IMG/VR virus record: IMGVR_UViG_3300028490_000008
Span: 1-62,248 of that record
DNA length: 62,248 nt
Source: a virus
Direction: 5' to 3' (one strand)
Shown: one piece after another, positions 51,594 to 62,248 of the stretch
Numbering within the stretch: position 1 is the first letter of the stretch
How the letters are laid out: each line of letters starts with the position of its first letter
Translations under genes and position numbers: made by a program
The notes under the pieces: model-generated
Databases searched by the model: none
What the model was told of the DNA's origin: nothing
What the model saw: the letters and a program-made list of their open reading frames with translations, nothing else

Positions 51594-52742
51594 ATGGCCA
51601 TAGTACAACAAATAAGTGATACAGAGTTTATAATATCTGTTACAGATGCATCAGTGAAAGGTGCATACAGAACAGAGATAGAAGATCCTCTTCCTCCAGT
51701 GGGAGAGGCTGCCACAAAATCGTTCACTGCAACAATCACCCTGAAGATCACAGATGACTTTGCTGCTTATGCTAGAACAGTTTGTGCGTCCAAACTCACA
51801 TTAGACATTGAGTCAGTATCTCAAGAGTCTATATCGGCAGTGTTAGATGGGGTTATTTCCTCTCCTATTCCTGTAGCTCCTATCTATGGAGACAGTGGTG
51901 TCCCTGAGCTGACAAAAGAAGACATAGGGAATATGTCATACAATCTTGAGTCCGTAAATACTACGAAAGAGATCACCTTTACTGCTAATATATCAAACAA
52001 TGCAAGATACACAATTATGTTTATGCCGGACGCAAAAGGTTTTGATATAAAACTCATTGACATGTCTGCCGGAGTATCAATGTATGAAGAGCACCCTTTT
52101 GTTTTGGTTACTCCTTTTATTATAGGAAACCTAGCTCCATCATTCCTACAAGATGGACCGGGTGTTGCAGAAGTTCCTGGGTCTATGAATGATGCTAGAA
52201 TATTTGTTCTTGAGAAAGAAGAGACTGTTCAGTTTGCAGAAACGCTAACGAATGAAATAATTAAGATGCGTGGTGTGGTGAGCAGGGGAGATATCTCAGA
52301 TGCGTATCCGAAACTTATTGCTGAGATGTTTTGGAGAGACGGGTCTATACCTGCAGAGGATGCTCCTTCGTCCCCTCATACGACACACATATATGGCGTA
52401 GGTGTATCTGGTAAGGCATTACAAGTCATAGAACTTACAGGGCTGAAGCAGAACCAGATGAGACCGGGTATTATCTCTATGTTCAGAGGTACTGCTACAA
52501 CGAGATATATCTATGGTGATATTAGATACCCAGGGAACCCAAGAATATCTGCTGCAAAGCCAAGATTTGATATCATTACAGATAGTGAAGAGTGGACATT
52601 GTATGGTCCATTGTCGCCAAAATATGTTGGTAGTGAAACGGCAGGAGATGAACCTACAGCCATTTTTTCTTGGGAAGGTAGAGCCTCTGCTTCACCGAAG
52701 AAAATACCTCAGATAGCAGCACAGCTTGAAAATTTTAACTAG
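51594..52742 (+). CDS. Hypothetical virion protein
   Basis: A 382-residue, acidic, alpha/beta product without recognised motifs. AAGGATAAG precedes the ATG. Part of an uninterrupted co-directional series of large genes. Confidence 0.65.
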   Translation: MAIVQQISDTEFIISVTDASVKGAYRTEIEDPLPPVGEAATKSFTATITLKITDDFAAYARTVCASKLTLDIESVSQESISAVLDGVISSPIPVAPIYGDSGVPELTKEDIGNMSYNLESVNTTKEITFTANISNNARYTIMFMPDAKGFDIKLIDMSAGVSMYEEHPFVLVTPFIIGNLAPSFLQDGPGVAEVPGSMNDARIFVLEKEETVQFAETLTNEIIKMRGVVSRGDISDAYPKLIAEMFWRDGSIPAEDAPSSPHTTHIYGVGVSGKALQVIELTGLKQNQMRPGIISMFRGTATTRYIYGDIRYPGNPRISAAKPRFDIITDSEEWTLYGPLSPKYVGSETAGDEPTAIFSWEGRASASPKKIPQIAAQLENFN

Positions 52743-52750
52743 GAATAAAT

Positions 52751-55700
52751 ATGAGTAATTTTATTGATGAACATGTGAATATGGACGTTATCGACAACAT
52801 TGGAAAAGTATACACACAAGAGCTTGGTAACATTAATGGGACCATTGGCGATACTGGAGTAAAGCTGTCATCGAACAGAACTCTACTACTAGACCTTGGA
52901 GTAGGTGTTTCTTTCCCCGTAGTTGGGGAGATTATTCCAAACATGAAGCCACCTACAGACTATCTTAGTTGTGACGTTTATACAATATCTGACTCAATGC
53001 GAACTCTAAGAGACGTATATGAGGGAGGTTTTGAGATAAATGAGCTTGGGTACAATGCCGACACATGGCCTGCTGCAACTCCAGAAGATAGATCTGCTGC
53101 CGTTTGTAGATTTCTAACTGTGCAAAGAATGAAGCAACGTCAGTCTTTAACACTGGATGTTGTGTCATACAACTCTCACGGACTTGTCCATTCAGGCAAA
53201 GCAAAAGAAATGCAATCTCCTGTTATGTTTGATCTAAACAAGAATAGCTTAGGACATATAGACAGACAACTAAGCACATTCAACTTAGCCAAACTATCAA
53301 GAGAGATTGTGTCGGTTATGTTCAATAAAGACGACAAGCTTTCTATTGCAATAAATTATGACGAGATAAACCCTGATTTCAGAGGAATGATTGAGTATGA
53401 GGTCCTAGACACTTCTCTCTCATCAGAGCATATTATTGAGAGAAAGCGAATGCTTATCACTCATAGTGTATCCGGTGTTGCGTATGTGCCTGTCACGGAA
53501 GGTCTGTTTATTGACCAGACGTATGAGTCAGACATAACCTCTGTGGTAGAAGTTATACAAAGCGAATGCAAGACAGCCGTTGCAATAGATGGAGAAAATA
53601 TAGTCTCAGGGGAATGGTTTGCTATAAACAAGACAAGTCAGAGTATGAGAGTTTCCTTGGACAATGGAGATGTTCTTGCTTTAGACCCGTATGGGATGAA
53701 AAAATGTGGAGCTGCACAGCCTGTGTTCGCTACAACATTTAAGTTTACATACACTAGACCTGCTTCTGTTTCAGGAAATATAGTAGATGGTCTTTTATAT
53801 AAGCAACGGTCACGATTTCATCATGGTAGCATCTCTGGTAAATTTGTAGACAAAATAAAATTTGCGATATACGACGTCACTGCAGCAGGAGCTAAATACA
53901 TATCTTCTGCTACAGGTGGTACGTACTTTGGTCCATACAAGGTAGACAAAGATATATCTACCTATGATGTTGTTCAATTCGGAGACAGTAATAACCCAAT
54001 ACAGGCTATTCGATCACAAGGTGTAGATATGTACTTTGAAGGTCAGAGCGTGTATGCGAAAGCTGTCGCTGATGTAAACTTTCAATTATTGTCACTATCT
54101 ACAGAGAGAGGAAATTCTGGAGAGTTTTCTATTGTAGTTGGAGGGATGAAATTTAGTTCTCTGTATGAAGTTCCAACAGGATCTGTACATAGAGACAGAG
54201 AGTTCATGTATGAGAGCAATTTCTTTATTACAACAAACGCTGTTGTAGGTGAAATTATCGGTAGAGTGTATCCAACAACATATTTTAGAATAAAAAGAGT
54301 ACATGAGGCAATCTGCGTGGGTGCGAGCGAGTTCCCTATGGAAGATGGTCATGTAAACGCAAGAAACTATTACAGTCCTGCTGAAGTCGCAGGAGTATAC
54401 TCAAGGTCAGAGGGATACATTTCTATCATAAACAACCATACAGTTGAAAATGACGACATAACATACTCGATAAAAGCAGTTGCCGGGAAAATAGGTGATG
54501 TACCTATGGTGGTTCAGTCTTTCGGCTATGTAACAAGAGCAACAATGATGGCTGCTCCATCAGAGCACTTCTTGTCTGCGAAGATGCGTGACTCGTACTC
54601 GTCCCGAACAAGAAAGCGTTACGCAGGGTCTATCGAAAGAGAAACAGCAAACTATAGGATTATGTGGATTAAATTGAAAGAGGTGGGAACTGATGAGACT
54701 ACTTTCATTTTCGACCATGAATATGATGATGAGCATGCTCCTCACCTTGGACACAGTAGTTACTTAAACCAGAGATCAGCTTGTCCTAAATCAGCACCAC
54801 ATCCTGTATCAAAACTTACATGGGTTACAAACATGCTTGAGTATACAGCACATTGGTCTAAGACGGGAGCATCTATCGTTCCTGGTGAAATAGAAGCAAG
54901 TGACTTAAAGCTAAACAAAAGTTGTCCTTCTTATGGTTTTGGTATTTATGGAAGTATAGAAACTAAATCTATTGACAAGATTGGCAACATAGCAGTAACA
55001 GCTTTGTCTGCACAGTCCTCATCCAATCTAACGGACAGCATTATTATTACTGAGCCAGAAGTTATACAATACAGCAACACACTATTTGAGGATGCTTCAG
55101 TTGTTGCATTCCCTGATCTTGGCTTCTTTTATATTTCAGAAGAGAACATAACTTTTGAAGATATATCAGTGTATACAGAGACTCAAATAAGAGAGCCTTT
55201 TAAAAGGGGTATCACGATTGAGTGGGCAGATTATATACTAGAAGCGTACCTTGAGTATGTAGAGGCAGAGACAAACGTGTTCTCTGTCTACAATCTCATT
55301 GACAAGAGTGATGCTGACAACAACATTTCAATATCTCAGCATTTTCCTGATGGGGCTATAAGCACATCTACTATGTACCAAGTAGATGAACTGTATACCC
55401 AAAGAAGAGAGACTGATGAACAAAAGTGTATCCCTATGTATTTAGCAAATGCTTTAATGCGTAAATATGGTCATGTTCAGAATATCCTTGGAGTATGGGA
55501 TGAGAGTAGTGGTGTTATTGTTAATGATGCAACTATTTCATTTCGTAAAGACACTATGTCTGCAGGATACAAAGTCTACCCTTTATGTGGAGGAGCAGAA
55601 CCTATCGATATAGTGGATCACTATGCAATGCTCTCTGTGTATAAGACAGGCAAGCCATATGATGTTTCCCCTGAAGTGCGTGTTGCTGTGAACAAGTTTG

Positions 55701-56722
55701 GTCGGATAGATGGATACGAGGCTACGGCAGAGGCAGAGGCAGAAATCTTGTATCTTGCCGGTGACGAGGTTGGTGCATCAAAAAGAGCACTAGACGGAAT
55801 ATCTAAAAACATATCTGGAGACTTGTATATGCAAGTATCTCCAATGCTATTTGGTATGCAGGGTCCATGGAAAAATCCTATAGACTATGTGACTCAAAAC
55901 GAAAAAATACTACTTTCAGGAGAATTGACATACAGCATTAAGCCGAAGTCGAGACTCATTATGGAATTCAGTGTAGGTCCAGAAAACGTACTACACCTAA
56001 ATGAAGAGGGTAGGCAGTTTGATGAAATGTATGACATCATCGATGGATATGTAGAGGAAGAAGTTATCTCCAATGACAAAAAGACTCCCTTGCAGCGTGG
56101 TGATACATCATACTCTTTGAAGTATACTAACCATGCAGGAGGAGGAATTCTCCTTGACAGATCTATAGTTGTAGACTTAGAAGCATATCCTGCTCGTTTA
56201 TCGTACCCTACGAACAACCTAACAAGAGAACTAATCTCTCCTATAAGAGAAGATGCTCACAGCAAGAAAATGGACGCAAGGGCTGTTTACGTTCGTTTTG
56301 ATACAAGGTATGTATCTGAAAGTATCCGTTCCTACTATGATAAGTTTATAGAGGCTCCTACAGCTCTGACTTGTGACTCTCTTCCTGAAGAGGCTGTATT
56401 AAGTAGAGACCATGAAAATAACCATTCTCTATACAAGAATTTGACTAACACTGTTTTTGGTAACAGTCTTATGTCTATAGGTGGTAGAATATTGTTGTCT
56501 TTTGATAATGACACTGACGAGACAAAAGAGTTGACTCCTGTTTACAACAACACATTCAAGTTGTTTTCTGCAGGACGTGGACGAGGTGTATCATCTTTCA
56601 AGCTAGACGATGTATATAGACTCATAAAATCTCACATCTTATTCAGAGGGGCATCAGAAGAAAGCCCACAAGGAAGAGATAAGAGAGATGGTAAATTTGT
56701 AAACACAGAGACAGGAGCATAG
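52751..56722 (+). CDS. Very large putative tail/baseplate protein
   Basis: A 1323-residue, acidic product with alternating beta-rich segments and short helical linkers; no catalytic motif or transmembrane segment recognised. A short EATAEAEAEIL repeat lies near residue 1000. Size and position in a structural series fit a baseplate, tail-tip or fibre protein. AGGAATAAAT precedes the ATG. Confidence 0.65.
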   Translation: MSNFIDEHVNMDVIDNIGKVYTQELGNINGTIGDTGVKLSSNRTLLLDLGVGVSFPVVGEIIPNMKPPTDYLSCDVYTISDSMRTLRDVYEGGFEINELGYNADTWPAATPEDRSAAVCRFLTVQRMKQRQSLTLDVVSYNSHGLVHSGKAKEMQSPVMFDLNKNSLGHIDRQLSTFNLAKLSREIVSVMFNKDDKLSIAINYDEINPDFRGMIEYEVLDTSLSSEHIIERKRMLITHSVSGVAYVPVTEGLFIDQTYESDITSVVEVIQSECKTAVAIDGENIVSGEWFAINKTSQSMRVSLDNGDVLALDPYGMKKCGAAQPVFATTFKFTYTRPASVSGNIVDGLLYKQRSRFHHGSISGKFVDKIKFAIYDVTAAGAKYISSATGGTYFGPYKVDKDISTYDVVQFGDSNNPIQAIRSQGVDMYFEGQSVYAKAVADVNFQLLSLSTERGNSGEFSIVVGGMKFSSLYEVPTGSVHRDREFMYESNFFITTNAVVGEIIGRVYPTTYFRIKRVHEAICVGASEFPMEDGHVNARNYYSPAEVAGVYSRSEGYISIINNHTVENDDITYSIKAVAGKIGDVPMVVQSFGYVTRATMMAAPSEHFLSAKMRDSYSSRTRKRYAGSIERETANYRIMWIKLKEVGTDETTFIFDHEYDDEHAPHLGHSSYLNQRSACPKSAPHPVSKLTWVTNMLEYTAHWSKTGASIVPGEIEASDLKLNKSCPSYGFGIYGSIETKSIDKIGNIAVTALSAQSSSNLTDSIIITEPEVIQYSNTLFEDASVVAFPDLGFFYISEENITFEDISVYTETQIREPFKRGITIEWADYILEAYLEYVEAETNVFSVYNLIDKSDADNNISISQHFPDGAISTSTMYQVDELYTQRRETDEQKCIPMYLANALMRKYGHVQNILGVWDESSGVIVNDATISFRKDTMSAGYKVYPLCGGAEPIDIVDHYAMLSVYKTGKPYDVSPEVRVAVNKFGRIDGYEATAEAEAEILYLAGDEVGASKRALDGISKNISGDLYMQVSPMLFGMQGPWKNPIDYVTQNEKILLSGELTYSIKPKSRLIMEFSVGPENVLHLNEEGRQFDEMYDIIDGYVEEEVISNDKKTPLQRGDTSYSLKYTNHAGGGILLDRSIVVDLEAYPARLSYPTNNLTRELISPIREDAHSKKMDARAVYVRFDTRYVSESIRSYYDKFIEAPTALTCDSLPEEAVLSRDHENNHSLYKNLTNTVFGNSLMSIGGRILLSFDNDTDETKELTPVYNNTFKLFSAGRGRGVSSFKLDDVYRLIKSHILFRGASEESPQGRDKRDGKFVNTETGA

Positions 56723-56723
56723 T

Positions 56724-58457
56724 ATGATATGGATAAATGACGTAATTGTTGATTATGAAAAGGCAGTGAATGCCTTAAATTTTGATAAGCTTGGTCACGA
56801 GACAGGGCTTGGATCTTGGGGTGTAAAAATAAATATAGAAGATAGTTTTGACGATAACCTGTCTTTATATCTTGGGTTGAAGTTTGACGTATTGAGTATA
56901 ATCACAAACAGATACTTGACTACTTTTGTAAACATACCAAGAGCATACAAGGAGCAGATAAGCAAGCTTGAGAAAGATGCTCAACTGAACCATGCTGTAT
57001 CTTCTGTGTCTACATTTGTACCAGACATCAATGCAGATACTGTAATAGATTTTTATATCGATGTTCACAAGGTATCTATAGATATAGTTGAGTTTGCGAA
57101 CACTGTATATCAATATGTGGATACAACTGAAGCATACTCTGCAATCACACGAGATAAAGTATTCTTGTCTGGCAGCAAGAAGGCAGCAAGAGGCGTCTCT
57201 GCTAAAATGTTGAGAGTGTATGATGGAAACCTAGAAAACTTCGGCTTCATATTCACTCGTGACTCCATAGACTTTGTACTTAACGAAATGATTGTTAAAG
57301 ATGATTTGATCCATGACGAGATAAAATATACATACTGGCTGACTCCTCACGATAGAGAGGAATACAAGTTCTTCCATAACAACGGGAATGTCCCTGCTGA
57401 GCAAGGTAGTGATTTTATCACAGGTCTTGGTAATGAAAAAATAGGCGAGACAGAAACAGACAAGTTGTATCAATATGACAGACGTGGAATGAGAGCAGGG
57501 TATTATGATGTTACAGTAGAAGATCCTATTGTGAACCATGGCTTCTTCGATGGGAATATTGAGAGTTCTGACACTTTTCAATTTGCAAGAGACTCATCTC
57601 TTCGTTTTCATAAGCATGCTGCTCAAGTGTCAATAAACTCATCATACAGACAACACATCAGCCCATACCTTGCTACCTTGCTTGACTCTGCATTGGGAGG
57701 AGAGAGGACTTCTGTTGCAAGTCATACAGTCGTAGCCTTATCAAGAAGAGAAATGCATGCAATGTTTACTGTGTGTGATAGAGGTCCTTGTTACTTGAGA
57801 TATGATAGTGATATGGAGAACAGTCTTCTTGCCGACTTGTTACAGTCTATGCAAACGCTTATTCCTAATGAGCCAGTAGATGCAGTCGCACACATAAATG
57901 AGTTATCTAGTTCAACGGTGGTTATGCCTTTTGTTATCCAAAATAAGATACATGATTTCAGAGCATTACACCCTGACGAATTGAAAGAGTGTATCATTTT
58001 TATCTATCATCCAATCATTGACAAATTTGTATTCTATGAAATGGGAAGCAATGATGTAGCTGAGATTACTCAGCAGTCATTATTGTTTAATTCCGACGGA
58101 ACTCAGTACGGAATTGATATGAGAGGTCCATATCCTGTATTTGTATGGTCAAATTTCAAAAAAAGATTTAGAGACGTAAAAAGTAGATGGATGAACATGA
58201 AAGGTCAAGTAACTTCGATGGGTAGGTCTTTTGAAGCAGTACAAGACCCTGTTGAGAACCTATTTGTGCAGACGGATTGTAAAATTCCAGTATACGATGA
58301 CCTGACTTTCCAAGGTGATTGTGCTAAAATTATAGCAATAAACAAAGAGGACGTCCGTAATTTGCTTAGTAAAACAAGTGGAGTTGTGGATAGTGAATTT
58401 GTTTTCGGAATAAAAACCGGCGATATTGAAATCTCAAGGAGTGGACTATGGATGTAA
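56724..58457 (+). CDS. Putative baseplate/virion protein
   Basis: A 577-residue, acidic product of mixed alpha/beta character. It contains a short repetitive NEKIGETETDKLYQYD segment but no recognised motif. The last 10 nt overlap the start of the next gene, so the two are co-translated. Confidence 0.65.
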   Translation: MIWINDVIVDYEKAVNALNFDKLGHETGLGSWGVKINIEDSFDDNLSLYLGLKFDVLSIITNRYLTTFVNIPRAYKEQISKLEKDAQLNHAVSSVSTFVPDINADTVIDFYIDVHKVSIDIVEFANTVYQYVDTTEAYSAITRDKVFLSGSKKAARGVSAKMLRVYDGNLENFGFIFTRDSIDFVLNEMIVKDDLIHDEIKYTYWLTPHDREEYKFFHNNGNVPAEQGSDFITGLGNEKIGETETDKLYQYDRRGMRAGYYDVTVEDPIVNHGFFDGNIESSDTFQFARDSSLRFHKHAAQVSINSSYRQHISPYLATLLDSALGGERTSVASHTVVALSRREMHAMFTVCDRGPCYLRYDSDMENSLLADLLQSMQTLIPNEPVDAVAHINELSSSTVVMPFVIQNKIHDFRALHPDELKECIIFIYHPIIDKFVFYEMGSNDVAEITQQSLLFNSDGTQYGIDMRGPYPVFVWSNFKKRFRDVKSRWMNMKGQVTSMGRSFEAVQDPVENLFVQTDCKIPVYDDLTFQGDCAKIIAINKEDVRNLLSKTSGVVDSEFVFGIKTGDIEISRSGLWM

Positions 58458-61400
58458 AAGCTAATCACACAGAGCAACTAGAAGCGGATGGCTTATGGAA
58501 AATAAAGCAGGATGCATTCTTTAGGATATCCGATCAAGTTGGAAACCTACATACGGACGAGCAGATACCTCCTATGATGAAAAATATATCTCTGTATCTT
58601 GAGCAGACACCAGGCAACTCATTTGTTCCTACAAAGTTTGAAGGGATTTATCGTGCGACTAGCTACAATATGGCTATCCGTGAGTATGTTAAGTTTGACA
58701 ACAATAACTGGGTTGTGTATATAAACATGTTCAATATGCCAACAGTGAAGGATGGAGCTGTAACAGATCTGAATATAGAAAATCCTTTTGCCTCTATTGA
58801 TAAGTTTACCGTGGGGTGTGTTGATGGGCAAATAATGATTGCTCCGAGCAAAGCAGAGAGAGTTATCTCCCTTGCTGACAACTTCGAGACGAAAAAGCTA
58901 CGTATAGACTTGCATGAACTCCGTGATTTTATGGGTACATTAGACCTTAGAAATGGGTACATAACAGATCAGTTTAAAGATGATGTGTATTTGATTGATG
59001 CCCCCTCTCCATTATTCGGTAAGGATACAGTTATGTATCGTGACTCCGATTATGTTGGAATGTGGATCTCTTTCGGCACACTTCTGAAGTTCGACCTTAG
59101 AAACTTGAATGTGTTTAATGTTGATGGAGTAAAGGTCGGAGCAATAGACTTGTCTGTCTCTACTAAAGAGATAAATACTCTCAAGCTACTAAGTAACTCG
59201 GCGTTTGGGTATGCCTCTATCTTGTTTGACAAGACTGCATTACTAGACCAGGTAATGAAATACTCAAAGAGATTTGTGTATGAGACGAACATGCAAGATG
59301 AGACCAGGATTTGTGTGGACAACCTATTTGAGACACTACAAGAGAAGGGTATCTTTGGTTTACTGTATGACGACTTTGAAGTGGTTGAAGAGTATCCTAT
59401 TATGGCATACGACGAGACTCGTGTGGAAGTTGTAAAGAAGCTTGGAACTGTTCTTAAATTTAAGTACAAAAACGAGTACATTTATATGCTTCTTGACATA
59501 CCTAACAACAAGATGTACTTTGCTTCATATGCAGGGCGTATCTCAGATTATGTCAACGAGAAGTATGACTACAATGTTAAGGTAATGAACGATATGTGGC
59601 TGACTAAGGCAAACGACATAAACCAAGAAGGGTTTATCTTGTTTACCGGGTTCCCTAACTTGCAGCACAATAAGGTAATCGACATCTATTTTGACAATAC
59701 AGCAGAGTCTTTTAGTAGTCTCGATAAGAACTTTACGATAGATGTTTCTGAGTTTGATGGGTTTTATCGTGACTCAGCAATGCATCCTACAGAGTATAGT
59801 TACGACAGAAACACGGACTTGCTCCACTCTTATGGAAACAATCCTTTTCCTTTGGTTACAGGGCTTGTGTCTTATGAATTCTGGAAGAGGGAAGAGAAGA
59901 TTGACTATTTCAAGTTGGACACTCATGCAGAGCCTATGATTTCAACCATGATAGACCCAGAGAAGAAAACGGCATACCTAATGGTTCCATCCATTAAGAC
60001 AAATGGTCTGCAAACAAAGAGCGTGTCTCCTGTGCGAGTAAACTCTTTCCTTACCAACTATATGGCTAGATGGTTTGACGATCCCTTTAGTGTGAATGAA
60101 TGGGTAGCAGAAGCAGAAGCAGGCTCCTATGCATATGCTGTAATGATGGCGTACTACAGTAACGGGTGGACAATTATTAAAACGAGTGAAGACACATATG
60201 AGACAGTTAAGTTGAACCCAACCAGACTGCAATACAGATACAACGGAGCCATTGAACATCTATGCATGAGCAAGATAGAAGGTCTTATTACTATGGCTAA
60301 TGGTATGATGGGCAACAATGTGTCTGTCTCTGAAACAAAAGCTGAAGTACGTGACAGAATTATGGAGATTTCATCGGAATTGAATTCACAGATATCTGCA
60401 CAGGTACAAGCTATCAATGTAACATTCACTCAAGAGATTATGGCAAAAAACAATCAGATTGTATCAGTTGTGGATGCAGACACTCCAAGATTTGAATTTA
60501 ATAGATTTTTAGACTCAGACAATATATATGTGAACAACGAACCTACCGGTCCAGTATTGAACCATGCACTTCTTTTTGAGGATACATTTCACAGTATGCA
60601 GCAGAAAATGAAAGCTGAGTATTTTGACAATATGGGTGCGGATCTCGCTCCTGCAGAAGTCTACTGTCCATATATCAGAGGCATGGAAATATTCAGAGAT
60701 GAAGGCAAGGTACACATGAAGGTGTCCGGAGACATATCTAACTCTATTGAGATATTAAGCAATGATACTATAGGTATCAATATCCTTGGAGATGTAATCT
60801 CTAGTGATGCTACTATCTCTGTAGCCGGCTCCGTGTTTGAAATAGAAGAGGCATACGAAAAAGCTATACAGCTCTCATATTTTGGAGTAAGAGAAGTCCA
60901 AGGTGAAGAGTTAAATATCTTCAAGCTTACTACCGTTACCCGTATGACTGACGCAGTAAGAGATGCTTACGCTGCTGAGTTTAAGTCTTATTCTTCAAAG
61001 GCAGGGGCAGAGAGTGGTCTTGACTATGATGGTGCTCGTGAAAGGGTTCTTGAAGAGCAAAATGTATCTTCAGGAACATCAGCCCTTGAGTCACCTGAGA
61101 TGCCTTCAGGTCAGCCATTGTATATTGCAAATAGAGAGAATAAACTCATGGTTTCTCTTGACGGTGTTGCTTTTATGGATGCTCCTCTTGGGTCAAATGG
61201 TGTTGAGTTGTCTGGACGAATAACGATAAGTGATCGTGTTAGGTTCTTGAGTATGTTAAGGAACACAGTTAATGCTGATGTAAACCACGTAGTATTTCCA
61301 CTAGCCTACACTGGGATACATTCAACAGATGATATCTATACTGTTGGAATAAGAGATATATGGATAGATCATTCAGATGTACTAGAAGTTGGGTACGTAA

Positions 61401-61771
61401 ATGTTATAGCCAAAATGTATGTAGATAACGGACAAATCGTACTTGCCGATGATGAAGATATCATATACAGTGCAGGAGATGAGTTTATTGTAGAAAAAAG
61501 AGTAGATATTGACGGGTTCATTTCAGAGGACAGTGATAGAATTAAGGTTCTTGTAAACATGTCCGTGGAATACTTCACTCAAATACCTGCAACAGCACAA
61601 CCGGTACAAACGGCTCAGGAGCTTATGCTGAAGGATAACACCTATCGTGTTACTCTTGGGTTGCCTATGTCTGTTTCTGTTGTTAGAGGTGGCTTTGTGT
61701 ATGTAGACAGAGACGAAGGTCGAGAGCATGGACTTTCTGGTTGGTTTAATTTTTCAAAAGTAGGAGTTTAA
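58448..61771 (+). CDS. Very large putative virion protein
   Basis: A 1107-residue, acidic product, beta-rich with a helical region near residues 660-690 (ISSELNSQISAQVQAINVTF). No recognised family. Starts inside the end of the previous gene behind AAGGAG (in TCAAGGAGTGG). It closes 0 bp before the next ATG. Confidence 0.65.
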   Translation: MDVKANHTEQLEADGLWKIKQDAFFRISDQVGNLHTDEQIPPMMKNISLYLEQTPGNSFVPTKFEGIYRATSYNMAIREYVKFDNNNWVVYINMFNMPTVKDGAVTDLNIENPFASIDKFTVGCVDGQIMIAPSKAERVISLADNFETKKLRIDLHELRDFMGTLDLRNGYITDQFKDDVYLIDAPSPLFGKDTVMYRDSDYVGMWISFGTLLKFDLRNLNVFNVDGVKVGAIDLSVSTKEINTLKLLSNSAFGYASILFDKTALLDQVMKYSKRFVYETNMQDETRICVDNLFETLQEKGIFGLLYDDFEVVEEYPIMAYDETRVEVVKKLGTVLKFKYKNEYIYMLLDIPNNKMYFASYAGRISDYVNEKYDYNVKVMNDMWLTKANDINQEGFILFTGFPNLQHNKVIDIYFDNTAESFSSLDKNFTIDVSEFDGFYRDSAMHPTEYSYDRNTDLLHSYGNNPFPLVTGLVSYEFWKREEKIDYFKLDTHAEPMISTMIDPEKKTAYLMVPSIKTNGLQTKSVSPVRVNSFLTNYMARWFDDPFSVNEWVAEAEAGSYAYAVMMAYYSNGWTIIKTSEDTYETVKLNPTRLQYRYNGAIEHLCMSKIEGLITMANGMMGNNVSVSETKAEVRDRIMEISSELNSQISAQVQAINVTFTQEIMAKNNQIVSVVDADTPRFEFNRFLDSDNIYVNNEPTGPVLNHALLFEDTFHSMQQKMKAEYFDNMGADLAPAEVYCPYIRGMEIFRDEGKVHMKVSGDISNSIEILSNDTIGINILGDVISSDATISVAGSVFEIEEAYEKAIQLSYFGVREVQGEELNIFKLTTVTRMTDAVRDAYAAEFKSYSSKAGAESGLDYDGARERVLEEQNVSSGTSALESPEMPSGQPLYIANRENKLMVSLDGVAFMDAPLGSNGVELSGRITISDRVRFLSMLRNTVNADVNHVVFPLAYTGIHSTDDIYTVGIRDIWIDHSDVLEVGYVNVIAKMYVDNGQIVLADDEDIIYSAGDEFIVEKRVDIDGFISEDSDRIKVLVNMSVEYFTQIPATAQPVQTAQELMLKDNTYRVTLGLPMSVSVVRGGFVYVDRDEGREHGLSGWFNFSKVGV

Positions 61772-62248
61772 ATGTATGACGAGACAAATGGGTTTAGAGC
61801 AGAATTAATAGACTGCTCTTCCGCAACAGAAACACTAGAAGGTCTAGGTGAAGTGACTGCCATAGTTAAGACCGGTGCTGATGCAGAGATAAATATATTT
61901 CATGCAGATACTCAAGGGAGTCTTGAAGATATTTTTTCTTCTCATGGAGATTACTTTATGATAGGATATTACGGTAGTTTTCCAGACATTTCCTATGGAT
62001 ATCATCTTGATGGCGAAGCAGTGGACGACATACTGTCCATTAGAAAAAGAGGTGATCTTTTTGCCGACTTCAAGTTCAACCCTAATGACGACTTGATTAC
62101 AGGTACAATATCAAACCCGATAGTCCTCGGTATTGTGACCGGAGAAAATCCAATTAAAACTTTTGAGGGAGCTACAGTAGAGAGATTAACAGTTGCTGTT
62201 ATTCAGCTACTAGAAGGCGAGAATGAGAGAGGGGATAAAGTATTCGAT
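61772..62248 (+). CDS. Hypothetical virion protein (3' partial)
   Basis: The ATG directly follows the previous stop and has TAGGAG upstream. The frame stays open for 159 codons to the window edge. The visible part is acidic and beta-rich (INIFHADTQGSLEDIF, YYGSFPDISYGY). No family recognised. Confidence 0.6.
   Translation, partial: MYDETNGFRAELIDCSSATETLEGLGEVTAIVKTGADAEINIFHADTQGSLEDIFSSHGDYFMIGYYGSFPDISYGYHLDGEAVDDILSIRKRGDLFADFKFNPNDDLITGTISNPIVLGIVTGENPIKTFEGATVERLTVAVIQLLEGENERGDKVFD

Overview
The window reads as about 62 kb from the genome of a large tailed bacteriophage. Genes are packed tightly, with many ATGA, TAATG, GTGA and TTGA stop/start overlaps. Long blocks are transcribed in one direction. 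There are portal, tail-fibre-like and jelly-roll structural proteins, a phage-type SSB and a phage-encoded multisubunit-type RNA polymerase. I recognise no tRNA, rRNA, insertion sequence, integrase or CRISPR array, and neither a large terminase nor a major capsid protein. The host cannot be read directly. Heavy AGA/ATA codon use, AGGAG-type ribosome sites and TGnTATAAT promoters without good -35 boxes would fit a low-GC Gram-negative such as a Campylobacterota member, but that is a weak inference.

Layout. (1) 1-8.68 kb, plus strand: an early/accessory block of small, mostly unknown acidic proteins with ssb, a thioredoxin, zinc-ribbon proteins and a transglutaminase-like protein, closed by a hairpin at 8643. 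(2) 8.69-12.29 kb, minus strand: an operon with a GroES-like co-chaperonin, a tail-fibre-like protein and unknown proteins, driven by a promoter near 12.31 kb. (3) 12.3-14.8 kb, a mixed control region: a structured-RNA candidate, an orphan HsdS-like specificity protein, and about 840 bp of non-coding DNA with operator-like inverted repeats and a 60-bp array of 10-bp iterons, then two tiny minus-strand genes and a divergent promoter. (4) 14.77-15.88 kb: a PD-(D/E)XK nuclease. (5) 15.96-23.35 kb: basic, glycine-zipper-rich putative virion proteins, an 807-aa protein with eight K-[VLIT]-A motifs, and a portal protein with a zinc-finger-like insertion. (6) 23.4-30.96 kb: jelly-roll proteins, a VRR-NUC nuclease, a tail-fibre-like protein, a YVADGY-repeat protein and then a complete two-component system (membrane protein, receiver, membrane histidine kinase). 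(7) 31.0-40.1 kb: fibre/decoration proteins with queC and a GT2 glycosyltransferase between them. (8) 40.1-44.4 kb: a 1411-aa fusion of RNA polymerase beta with the N-terminal part of beta prime, ending just after the NADYDGD catalytic barrel. (9) 44.4-62.2 kb: a co-directional run of large unrecognised proteins, probably tail, baseplate or virion components.

Two things stand out. The first is a full phosphorelay pair translationally coupled to phage structural genes (27.6-31.0 kb). The second is a single-chain beta/beta-prime polymerase, split where the catalytic barrel ends, inside the virion gene cluster; it may be carried in the particle and injected. The shared TGnTATAAT promoters, the palindromes beside some of them, queC (possible 7-deazaguanine DNA modification) and the HsdS-like protein suggest a phage that manages its own transcription and defends its DNA. 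These functional links are inferences from gene content and order.
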